IMG/VR virus record: IMGVR_UViG_3300006921_000196
Span: 1 to 21,428 of that record
Source of the DNA: a virus
Length of the DNA: 21,428 bases
Strand: one strand, 5' to 3'
How positions within the stretch are numbered: the first letter of the stretch is position 1; the number at the start of each line of letters is the position of its first letter. This document shows, in pieces, positions 15,401 to 20,545 of this stretch. The notes below the pieces were generated by a model that worked only from the letters and a program-made list of their open reading frames with translations, did not search any database and was not told the origin of the DNA. A program made the position numbers and the translations under genes.

Positions 15401-15706
15401 ATGCCGGATATCCGACACCAAACAGGCGACGTTTGCGAAAGCATCCTCGCAGAATACTTGTTCCGGAAAGGGTGGTGGGTATTCATCCCTCTCGGCAAGC
15501 ATGGTCCCATTGACGCTATCGCTGTGACCCCTGAAGCGAAGGTCTTTCTGTTCGACTCAAAGGCCGACAGGTTTCGAAAGAACAAAAACCGTAACGTGTA
15601 CCATCGCATCCACCGGAAGCGATCAGACCTCCAGAAACAGCTCAACGTCCGCATAGCGTATGTAAACGAAGACACACGTGAGATTCACTTCGTGCCGTCT
15701 CTCTGA
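15401..15706 (+). CDS. PD-(D/E)XK nuclease, Hjc-like Holliday-junction resolvase fold
   Basis: 101 residues. The order TGDVCESILAEYLFRKGWWVF, then HGPIDAIAV, then VFLFDSKAD gives the PD-(D/E)XK core: Glu13, Asp38, Asp52 and Lys54. The GPIDAIA and DSKAD pieces are close to archaeal Hjc-type resolvases, though this copy has Asp where many have Glu. The C-terminal half is very basic (RFRKNKNRN, HRIHRKRSDLQKQ), good for DNA binding. It could resolve recombination intermediates or branched DNA before packaging. No clear ribosome site precedes the ATG. Its last 22 bases overlap the convergent SleB-like gene. Confidence 0.85.
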   Translation: MPDIRHQTGDVCESILAEYLFRKGWWVFIPLGKHGPIDAIAVTPEAKVFLFDSKADRFRKNKNRNVYHRIHRKRSDLQKQLNVRIAYVNEDTREIHFVPSL

Positions 15707-16161
15707 GCGTAGAAGATGTGTTCACCAATCTGCTTCTTTCTTTCCATGGAACTGGCCCACGATGGATTGACCCAGTCGGCGTGATAGTGCGTCACGTCCT
15801 CCAGACCAACCATCTGGACCCTGTTCGATAGAAGCATAGTCGCCAGATCAAGGGCCACGGACCAGGGTTCCTTCTCTGCCGGGCGCTCCGGCTTGCCATC
15901 GCAGTAATAGCTGAACTGACACTTGTGCCTGACCGGATTGCCATTGCGATAGCGCCCCTGCCTGACGACGCCGCACACCGTGTCCGGATAACGGTCATCG
16001 CGGACCCTGTTCTGAACTACAATGCCCACGGCCAACATGCCGCGCCAGCCCTGATCTCGAGCTTCGTAGTACATGGCCTCGGCCAGACAAGACTTCTCGT
16101 CGGCCAATGCGTGGCTGGGCGCTAAGAGTAGCGCCGCAGCCAGTGTCATTGCCCTATACAT
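15685..16161 (-). CDS. Exported SleB-like (Hydrolase_2) cell wall hydrolase
   Basis: 158 residues with a Sec signal peptide: MYRAMTLAAALLLAPSHALA, with probable cleavage after Ala20. The mature part begins EKSCLAEAMYYEARDQGWRG, the Hydrolase_2/SleB start with the conserved Glu28 and Glu33, and continues with VGIVVQNRV, CQFSYYCDG and VTHYHADWVNPSWA, all usual family elements. The enzymes cut peptidoglycan glycan strands. A Sec-exported hydrolase would reach the periplasm without a large-pore holin. It is the last gene of the long - strand accessory operon, overlaps the upstream stop by eight bases and converges on the nuclease gene. With the M15 peptidase at 4309 the phage has two different wall enzymes. 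Confidence 0.92.
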   Translation of the reverse strand: MYRAMTLAAALLLAPSHALADEKSCLAEAMYYEARDQGWRGMLAVGIVVQNRVRDDRYPDTVCGVVRQGRYRNGNPVRHKCQFSYYCDGKPERPAEKEPWSVALDLATMLLSNRVQMVGLEDVTHYHADWVNPSWASSMERKKQIGEHIFYAQRDGTK

Positions 16162-16399
16162 CTTTCGAGATCAGCCACAGGTACTTGTTGACTTCCGCCT
16201 TGCATGACGGACAAACCAGTGCTGACCACGCGAAGTTGTACACGTGCGTCGGAGCCTTACAGTGAGGGCAGTAGATCGTCTTGCCCTTCTTGCCGGCGTG
16301 TGTCCACTTCGGAACCGGCATCAGCGCGACACGCTGCTTTTTGGGCTTAGGCTTGGGCTTAGGTTCTTCTCTGCCAAGTAGCCAATCAAAAAACTTCAT
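16154..16399 (-). CDS. Small zinc-ribbon protein
   Basis: 81 residues. The N-terminus MKFFDWLLGREE is amphipathic, followed by a (KP)4-like linker (EPKPKPKPKKQR), then a zinc ribbon with CPHC (about 44-47) and CPSC (about 63-66) knuckles 15 residues apart. The end is hydrophobic (KYLWLISKDV). The zinc ribbon should bind nucleic acid or protein. The start overlaps the upstream stop (ATGA), and its own stop lies eight bases inside the wall hydrolase gene. The family is not recognised. Confidence 0.82.
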   Translation of the reverse strand: MKFFDWLLGREEPKPKPKPKKQRVALMPVPKWTHAGKKGKTIYCPHCKAPTHVYNFAWSALVCPSCKAEVNKYLWLISKDV

Positions 16400-16536
16400 T
16401 TTAGTCCTTCCTTTCTCACACTTTCTTCAACGTGTTTCACATAAAAGTAGTCGATGATTCGTTTCCAGAACTCTTTACAGTCCGGATCCTGCGCCCTTTC
16501 CATTACCTCTATCAATTTGTTGATCCTGTTCTGCAT
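16396..16536 (-). CDS. Hypothetical 46-residue helical protein
   Basis: The frame is open from 16608, but the start is set by AGGAG seven bases before the ATG at 16536, which overlaps the preceding stop as TGATG. The product (MQNRINKLIEVMERAQDPDC, then KEFWKRIIDYFYVKHVEES) is all helical, charged and aromatic. It has no signal or membrane segment. Unknown function; coupled to both neighbours. Confidence 0.75.
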   Translation of the reverse strand: MQNRINKLIEVMERAQDPDCKEFWKRIIDYFYVKHVEESVRKEGLK

Positions 16537-16763
16537 CACTTTCTCCTGTGCTTCTCCGCCACTACCAGTTCGTAGTGGCCCGTCGCAATCTTTCGATGAA
16601 ACAGCCATATCTCATCATGAAGCGCCATATTGACGTGCGTCTGTAAGAAGTCCTGGGTTCTCATGCCAAGTTTCTTTGCGGCTTTCGAGGACTCTGGCGT
16701 CAACGTCCAGCGCCCATGGCCGTATCGCGAGTTGCATTCACCAATAGTCTCGTATTTGGTCAT
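16536..16763 (-). CDS. Hypothetical 75-residue protein
   Basis: The ATG at 16763 overlaps the PAPS-reductase-like stop (ATGA), which makes it the likely start; the frame is open further upstream to 16784 but that would lie inside the neighbour. The product begins MTKYETIGECNSRYGHGRW and continues with a helical SSKAAKKLGMRTQDFLQTHVN and a basic end (VVAEKHRRK). No domain is recognised. It lies directly behind the PAPS-reductase-like gene, so it may be a partner, but this is only position. Confidence 0.75.
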   Translation of the reverse strand: MTKYETIGECNSRYGHGRWTLTPESSKAAKKLGMRTQDFLQTHVNMALHDEIWLFHRKIATGHYELVVAEKHRRK

Positions 16764-17620
16764 AAACCGCACATTCCTTCGCACTCGTTCTGCATCAAAT
16801 CTTTGAACAGTTCACCCTGGCCCAGTTCTTCAGCCGTGCTGAAGTCCACGTCGCGCAGTGGAATCCGTTGAGCGTGAAGGAACCGCGCTCCATGGAACCG
16901 TCCCTCTGCATCCCTGATCTTCTCATCGATCTGACAGGCTTCCTCAAACTCATCGGGAAACTCATCTTTGATCCGCCGCCACTCGTGATCGTTATGGAAC
17001 GGGCAACCAATGCACGCGCTCTTGGCCAACACCCTTTCCGGATACCTGTCACTAAACCACTGAAGGCAGTCCCTCCGGTTCATCTCCTTCTCAAGCAACG
17101 GCCATCGGTTCTCTACCCACGAATCCTGGCTGTCCTTCACCCGCATCATCTCGTCCTTGGATATGCCAATCCACATCTCCACGACAAAATCCTTCGGTGT
17201 GCGCTGTCGAGGCTTCAACCCGGCAAGCTCACGAACCCTCTTGCGTATGGGTTTGAGCTTATACTCACTGGTACACTGTCGTCGGGCCATGCCGTTCGTG
17301 CCGTCTTTGTTGATTAAAAAGAACGGTATCGACGCAAACTTGTGGCCCGTGGTGTTGAGGTCGGATTCCAGATCTTCCTTAATGTTGCCCCGCTGTACGC
17401 GGTACACGGGAAAGGATAGCTGGCCTTCGAGCCAATCCAGGTGGTCGTAAACCTCCTTGGGCTCCCAACCTGTGTCCGCAAATACAGCGCAGTCGGGCCT
17501 CGGACCAATGTCCCCAGCTTCAGCCATCAGCGCCATAACCGTGGATTGAACACCCGCGCCCAAGCTGATTACTCGGAGGTTGGCGTTTTCGACAGGATTG
17601 AACAGGTGGCTAATGGTCAT
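16760..17620 (-). CDS. PAPS-reductase-like (PP-loop ATP pyrophosphatase family) protein
   Basis: 286 residues from the ATG at 17620, six bases after AAGGG; a TTG at 17626 is an alternative. The N-terminus has a PP-loop variant SLGAGVQST (19-27) and the family's FADTGWEPKEVYDHLDWLE (48-66). Cysteines lie at 116 (RRQCTSEYKLKPI), 203 and 206 (ACIGCPFHNDHEW), and 280/284 (CEGMC at the very end), a set that could hold an iron-sulfur cluster. Phage members of this family are usually named cysH, but a role in sulfate assimilation is unlikely here. Lying directly after a cytosine methyltransferase (11-base overlap), it more probably acts in nucleic-acid modification, as DndC-type relatives do. That role is inference. 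Confidence 0.88.
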   Translation of the reverse strand: MTISHLFNPVENANLRVISLGAGVQSTVMALMAEAGDIGPRPDCAVFADTGWEPKEVYDHLDWLEGQLSFPVYRVQRGNIKEDLESDLNTTGHKFASIPFFLINKDGTNGMARRQCTSEYKLKPIRKRVRELAGLKPRQRTPKDFVVEMWIGISKDEMMRVKDSQDSWVENRWPLLEKEMNRRDCLQWFSDRYPERVLAKSACIGCPFHNDHEWRRIKDEFPDEFEEACQIDEKIRDAEGRFHGARFLHAQRIPLRDVDFSTAEELGQGELFKDLMQNECEGMCGL

Positions 17621-18572
17621 GTGCAACCCTTATTGCTTGTCCGATTTCTTGCGCGATCTGCGGGACGATGCTGTTTCCCAAGGCACGGAGTTGAGATACT
17701 CGGTTGGGTAGCCCATCAACCAGGCGACCCACTGCGGGTTCAAACTCCCACCACTCTTCGGGTCGGCCACCACTTGCCGCAAACCCTTCTGAACTATCCG
17801 TCCCGTTTCCTTGTCGTAAAACCTCTGATTGATGTGTGTCGGCGGATTCCCGTTCTTGTCCACCACCTTGATGTTCTTCCACCCCGGTTCTTGGGCGCTT
17901 GGAGTTGGATACAGACGAACCGCGTGACACAGCATCACCTGTTTGTCCTTGTCGATCCTGTTCTGGACGTTGTGCGTGTCGCTCTTGGCCTCCGTCGTCG
18001 TCGGGGTCGGCCACAAACTCAAAACCCAGTTGCCGCTGCCCCGCGTTACCATCGAAGGTGCCGTCTGGTTCGCTTTCGCTGTCGGCGTGTGCAACAACCC
18101 AGATTCGTTGTCTGAGGTGCGGGGCGCCAATCGAGCAAGCTGGAATATTAAACGTCCTTGTGGCGTAGCCTTCGCCTTCCAAGTCAGTGAGTACTTCGTC
18201 CAAGCCCAGTTTGATGAGCCCAACAACGTTTTCTCCAACAACCCAAGTGGGCCGGAGTTCCCGGATAACTCTAAGCATCTCTGGCCAGAGATGGCGGGGG
18301 TCGTCTTGAGCAAGCTGTCTTCCTGCCTGTGAGAACGGCTGGCAAGGGAATCCTCCGCAAACAAGGTCGGGTCGGGAGTCGGGGAAGTCGGGGAGTCGGG
18401 CATGTCTTACGTCATCCAGTATAGGCACATCGGGCCAGTGATGCCTCAACACCGCCTGGCAGAACGGATCCTGCTCCACGAAACAGGTGGTCCGGAAATG
18501 CCCGGTAGCCTCAAGGCCACGGGCAAATCCGCCTATTCCGGAGAACAGGTCAACTGTTGTCAGCTGGCTCAA
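17610..18572 (-). CDS. dcm: C5 cytosine DNA methyltransferase
   Basis: 320 residues with the C5-methyltransferase motifs: I DLFSGIGGF (8-16), IV GGFPCQPFS with catalytic Cys77 (73-81), VI ENV (114-116), VIII HLRQRIWVV (152-160) and X RALGNSIVPQIA (296-307). The enzyme should methylate cytosine in a short target and protect phage DNA from restriction. The target-recognition part (about 165-270) is unusually hydrophilic and low in complexity, rich in Asp, Glu, Gln, Gly and Ser (DPDDDGGQERHAQRPEQDRQ). The start is TTG at 18572, directly after TAA of the preceding micro-gene; no other start is available in frame. The same DNA carries a second 257-codon frame (17630-18403), which may explain the odd composition. 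A run of GTCGGG repeats codes for PDFPDSRPDL. Confidence 0.95.
   Translation of the reverse strand: MSQLTTVDLFSGIGGFARGLEATGHFRTTCFVEQDPFCQAVLRHHWPDVPILDDVRHARLPDFPDSRPDLVCGGFPCQPFSQAGRQLAQDDPRHLWPEMLRVIRELRPTWVVGENVVGLIKLGLDEVLTDLEGEGYATRTFNIPACSIGAPHLRQRIWVVAHADSESEPDGTFDGNAGQRQLGFEFVADPDDDGGQERHAQRPEQDRQGQTGDAVSRGSSVSNSKRPRTGVEEHQGGGQERESADTHQSEVLRQGNGTDSSEGFAASGGRPEEWWEFEPAVGRLVDGLPNRVSQLRALGNSIVPQIAQEIGQAIRVAHDH
17630..18403 (-). CDS. Overlapping +1-frame gene inside dcm: PTP-motif protein
   Basis: 257 codons from the ATG at 18403 lie wholly within the methyltransferase gene, shifted by one base. The product reads MPDSPTSPTPDPTLFAEDSL at the start, has SLTWKAKATPQGRLIFQLA (72-90), three PTP motifs (HTPTA 105-109, WPTPT 131-135, YPTPS 165-169) and ends with GGSLNPQWVAWLMGYP (218-233) and a basic tail. 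I recall these pieces (LTWK.KAT...FQLA, LLPTPTA, LNPxWVEWLMGFP) from phage and bacterial proteins annotated as DNA-methylase-related, so the frame seems to belong to a real family. No enzyme motif is visible. No ribosome site precedes the ATG, so translation could depend on coupling or another start. Function unknown; perhaps a methyltransferase partner. Confidence 0.55.
   Translation of the reverse strand: MPDSPTSPTPDPTLFAEDSLASRSHRQEDSLLKTTPAISGQRCLELSGNSGPLGLLEKTLLGSSNWAWTKYSLTWKAKATPQGRLIFQLARLAPRTSDNESGLLHTPTAKANQTAPSMVTRGSGNWVLSLWPTPTTTEAKSDTHNVQNRIDKDKQVMLCHAVRLYPTPSAQEPGWKNIKVVDKNGNPPTHINQRFYDKETGRIVQKGLRQVVADPKSGGSLNPQWVAWLMGYPTEYLNSVPWETASSRRSRKKSDKQ
18366..18400. repeat. Five GTCGGG repeats within dcm
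   Basis: On the + strand GTCGGG occurs at 18366, 18371, 18378, 18387 and 18395 with short spacers. It directly precedes the complement of the overlapping gene's ATG. The same unit builds the longer array at 20752-20932. It is coding on the - strand (Pro/Asp-rich in both frames). Confidence 0.75.
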
Positions 18573-18692
18573 TTAGAACCAGTACATCAGGATGCCGGAG
18601 ACAACGCTTCCGACAAAGATCAACAAAAAATATTCCGGTCCCATTCTACTCTCCCAGTTCTCTTTGCGTTTGATGCGCTTCCATAAGTCCAT
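18573..18692 (-). CDS. 39-residue single-span membrane protein, holin-like candidate
   Basis: An ATG at 18692 opens 39 codons: MDLWKRIKRKENWESRMGPE followed by YFLLIFVGSVVSGILMYWF and TAA. The N-terminus is basic, with five Lys/Arg in the first ten or so residues, and the C-terminal 19 residues form one membrane span. A strong AGGAGAGG lies about nine bases upstream, within the overlapping zinc micro-gene. Its TAA touches the TTG start of the methyltransferase. Small, basic, one-span proteins of this kind are often holins, spanins or toxins; with a wall hydrolase in the same operon a holin or pinholin role is possible, but not shown. Confidence 0.7.
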   Translation of the reverse strand: MDLWKRIKRKENWESRMGPEYFLLIFVGSVVSGILMYWF

Positions 18693-18813
18693 CTTCAACC
18701 TCTCCTTCACAGTGGCACGTGGGGCAGTCGTCGTAGACTGCCCCCTTTCCATCGTCCCTCACGTCAACAGCGACGTAACCATTACCTCCACAGGTCTTGC
18801 AGATCATCTTCAT
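18646..18813 (-). CDS. 55-residue DnaJ-like zinc-finger protein
   Basis: An ATG at 18813, overlapping the previous stop as TGATG, opens 55 codons. The product begins MKMICKTCGGNGYVAVDVR and has DDCPTCHCEGEVEDG, giving two CxxC knuckles each followed by a Gly-containing turn (CKTCGGNG and CPTCHCEG), the pattern of the DnaJ Cys-rich zinc finger (CxxCxGxG). It should bind zinc. Stand-alone proteins of this type are common in phages and have no settled function. Its end overlaps the start of the 39-residue membrane protein in another frame. Confidence 0.75.
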   Translation of the reverse strand: MKMICKTCGGNGYVAVDVRDDGKGAVYDDCPTCHCEGEVEDGLMEAHQTQRELGE

Positions 18814-19631
18814 CAGTCAATCAGTCCTTTCACAATAACACCATTTCCATAATCACGAACGCCACCCAAGACGACTTCGCCACGCCCCGCATAGCCTATC
18901 GTCTTCCACGAGTAGTCAGCATTCGCCAAGAACACCGCCCGTGCAAACCCACGCGGGGTAGCACTGCGAATGTTCTTCGTCCTCGCAGACTTGCCACCCG
19001 TCAAACCATGAACGGGCGAGAAGTTGCGTCCCTTCTTCGGATCAGCTCGGTCATACGTCAGCGTCTTATGCGCCACCGCATTCTGGCGCGGCATATTGAA
19101 ACCGCCACCTGTCCAGAGACAAGTCTTCTTCCGATAACCGTCACGCGGGGGAATAACGTCAGGCCAACGCGGATGCACGTCGTCCTCCGGAAGATACCCG
19201 CCGTAGTCGCACGGATCAAACTTGTGATCCGGCTTGCGCCACAAACGCGGCAACGCACCAATGGGGTTCTCAATGTAGAACGGGCAACCCAACGCCTGAC
19301 CAACAAGCATACACCGCTGAACATGGGCAGCGGCCTTGTCTTGAAATAACGGGTCGGCCTCCGCCTTCTTGGACCACCACCGCGCACCTGACGCAGCAAG
19401 ATCTGTGCAAGGCGGGAAAGCGGACATGAAACACGCCCCCGTCCCGTGGCGACCGATGATCTCAAGAAGCGTGTCCGTATTGTAAAGGTCGGCGTGGACG
19501 TAGGTGATGTTGCCTTCCGTCCGCTCACCGTCATGCTGGATGTCGTAGGCGAAGCACTGATAACCAGCCTCGGCCCAAGGGCGCAAAGCCTCGCCCGTAT
19601 AATCGTAAAGGGAAATAACGTGGTTTCTCAT
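18813..19631 (-). CDS. C5-methyltransferase-like phage protein with PPC and ENP motifs
   Basis: 272 residues. The N-terminus HVISLYDYTGEALRPWAEAGY followed by AYDIQHDG reads as a Rossmann S-adenosylmethionine site (Asp30). It is followed by a motif IV-like MSAFPPCTDLAASGARWW with Cys75, and a motif VI-like FYIENPIG with Glu121. The usual PCQ and ENV of C5-cytosine methyltransferases are thus PPC and ENP. Further family-like parts are WRKPDHKFDPCDYGGYLPEDD and KKTCLWTGGGF. I recall many phage homologues annotated as DNA methyltransferase. It may methylate or hypermodify cytosine or another pyrimidine. AAGGAAG six bases before the ATG is a good ribosome site. It is the first gene of the - strand accessory operon, next to the iteron region. 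Confidence 0.9.
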   Translation of the reverse strand: MRNHVISLYDYTGEALRPWAEAGYQCFAYDIQHDGERTEGNITYVHADLYNTDTLLEIIGRHGTGACFMSAFPPCTDLAASGARWWSKKAEADPLFQDKAAAHVQRCMLVGQALGCPFYIENPIGALPRLWRKPDHKFDPCDYGGYLPEDDVHPRWPDVIPPRDGYRKKTCLWTGGGFNMPRQNAVAHKTLTYDRADPKKGRNFSPVHGLTGGKSARTKNIRSATPRGFARAVFLANADYSWKTIGYAGRGEVVLGGVRDYGNGVIVKGLID

Positions 19632-19700
19632 CTTTCTTCCTTTCTAGAAACGTGGTAGTTCGTAAAGGTAGCATGAAACATGGACCAAGGTCAAATGCTT

Positions 19701-19719
19701 CCCGTCACATATATACGGG
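19701..19719. repeat. Short inverted repeat CCCGT-n9-ACGGG
   Basis: CCCGTCACATATATACGGG has five-base arms around an AT-rich centre. The preceding bases make TTCCCGTCACA, similar to the long iteron form. It may be an operator or part of the - strand promoter for the methyltransferase operon. Confidence 0.45.
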
Positions 19720-19763
19720 CAAATTCAAAAAAGCGTTTTGAAAATAAAAATATGGGTGAAAAA

Positions 19764-19781
19764 AAGTGTAAAAGTGTGACG
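19764..19781 (-). repeat. Inverted copies of the same iteron
   Basis: AAGTGTAA (19764-19771) and AAGTGTGACG (19772-19781) are tandem reverse-strand versions of TTACACTT and CGTTACACTT, the second with one mismatch. They lie about 48 bases before the direct set, so the array is two-sided, as in many origins or looped operators. Confidence 0.7.
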
Positions 19782-19828
19782 AGTACCTGGAAACAGTGGT
19801 TAAACCGTTGATCTGGTTGAAAAGTAGT

Positions 19829-19880
19829 CGTTACACTTCCCGTTACACTTCGTTACAGTTTAGACCTTCCCGTTACACTT
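19829..19880 (+). repeat. Phased CGTTACACTT iterons (four direct copies)
   Basis: CGTTACACTT occurs at 19829, 19841 and 19871, with a one-mismatch copy CGTTACAGTT at 19851. Start-to-start distances are 12, 10 and 20 bases, close to whole helical turns. Two copies share the longer form TTCCCGTTACACTT (19837 and 19867). The phasing suggests cooperative protein binding on one DNA face. Confidence 0.85.
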
Positions 19881-19898
19881 TTCTAGCCAAAGAGCTGT

Positions 19899-19927
19899 TT
19901 GACCCTTGTTGGAAACGGGGTTAGTTT
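19899..19927 (+). promoter_or_regulatory. Possible promoter for the small terminase gene
   Basis: TTGACC (19899-19904) is close to the sigma-70 -35 box. The hexamer 17 bases on, TAGTTT, is a poor -10. It lies just after the last iteron and 31 bases before the ATG at 19958, so a bound iteron protein could block or help it. Confidence 0.3.
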
Positions 19928-19957
19928 TGAGAAAGCCCGTATAGAGGAGTTACTTAC

Positions 19958-20545
19958 ATGAAACGTCGAATCGACTCAAAAGCTGAAGAGATCGAGGAAG
20001 CGCACGGACGCAAACTTACGAATCGACAAAAGACTTTTGCCCGACATTACGTGGATGGAACGCATTCAAATGCCGAGTGCGCCCGGCTGGCTGGGTACTC
20101 TGACAAGAACGGGATTGCGAAGATCCAGGCGCACAAACTTTTGAACACGAAAGATTTCCCGCACGTTGCGGAGTACGTTGTGGAACTCCGAGAAGAGCGC
20201 GAACGAAAGTATGGCGTCACCCTGATGGGGCAGTTGAAGCGATTGCGCGAACTTTCGGAAAACGCCGAAGAGGCCGGCCAGTTCTCTGCTGCCATCAACG
20301 CGGAGAAGACGCGTTCGGCGCTGGGCGGATTGACGACCGACAGACGCGAGACGAATCACTTCCACGCTATCGAAAACATGAGCCGCGACGAGATCGAATC
20401 CCGATTATCTGAACTTAGGCAGGCGCACCCAAGCGTGTTTGTAGATGCTGATTACGAGGTGATAAATGACACAGAAACCGGAGACGCTTCTATGGAACAA
20501 TCTTCGAGCGAACTTCCCCAAAAGCTGGCACACCACACGGATTGA
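19958..20545 (+). CDS. terS: Terminase small subunit (Terminase_2-like)
   Basis: 195 residues. The part KLTNRQKTFARHYVDGTHSN, AECARLAGYS and HKLLNTKDFPHVAEYVVELRE matches the N-terminal DNA-binding pattern of Terminase_2 small subunits: an LT.RQ..F...Y start, an Ala-rich helix, a GYS turn and an ending helix. A coiled, charged middle (ERERKYGVTLMGQLKRLREL) and an acidic C-terminus follow. It should recognise the packaging start site. GAGGAG eight bases before the ATG is a strong ribosome site. Its last 80 bases overlap the nuclease gene in another frame. No large terminase follows within the window, which is unusual for this gene. Confidence 0.88.
   Translation: MKRRIDSKAEEIEEAHGRKLTNRQKTFARHYVDGTHSNAECARLAGYSDKNGIAKIQAHKLLNTKDFPHVAEYVVELREERERKYGVTLMGQLKRLRELSENAEEAGQFSAAINAEKTRSALGGLTTDRRETNHFHAIENMSRDEIESRLSELRQAHPSVFVDADYEVINDTETGDASMEQSSSELPQKLAHHTD

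Larger units (their letters stand above)
19632..19957. promoter_or_regulatory. Divergent control region; candidate replication origin
   Basis: No gene fits in these 326 bases, which separate the outward-facing methyltransferase (-) and small terminase (+) genes. The left half is rich in A runs (around 19726-19766). It holds the iterons at 19764-19781 and 19829-19880, the inverted repeat at 19701-19719, and a possible + strand promoter at 19899-19927. An AT-rich stretch beside phased direct repeats fits either a replication origin or a repressor-controlled divergent promoter. Confidence 0.55.

Noticed and set aside
17441-18115. 224-codon + strand open frame opposite dcm and the PAPS-reductase-like gene
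   Set aside because: It crosses the junction of two well-supported genes, is Arg/Val/Pro-rich without motifs, and lacks the ordered motifs that make the - strand +1 frame in dcm credible.
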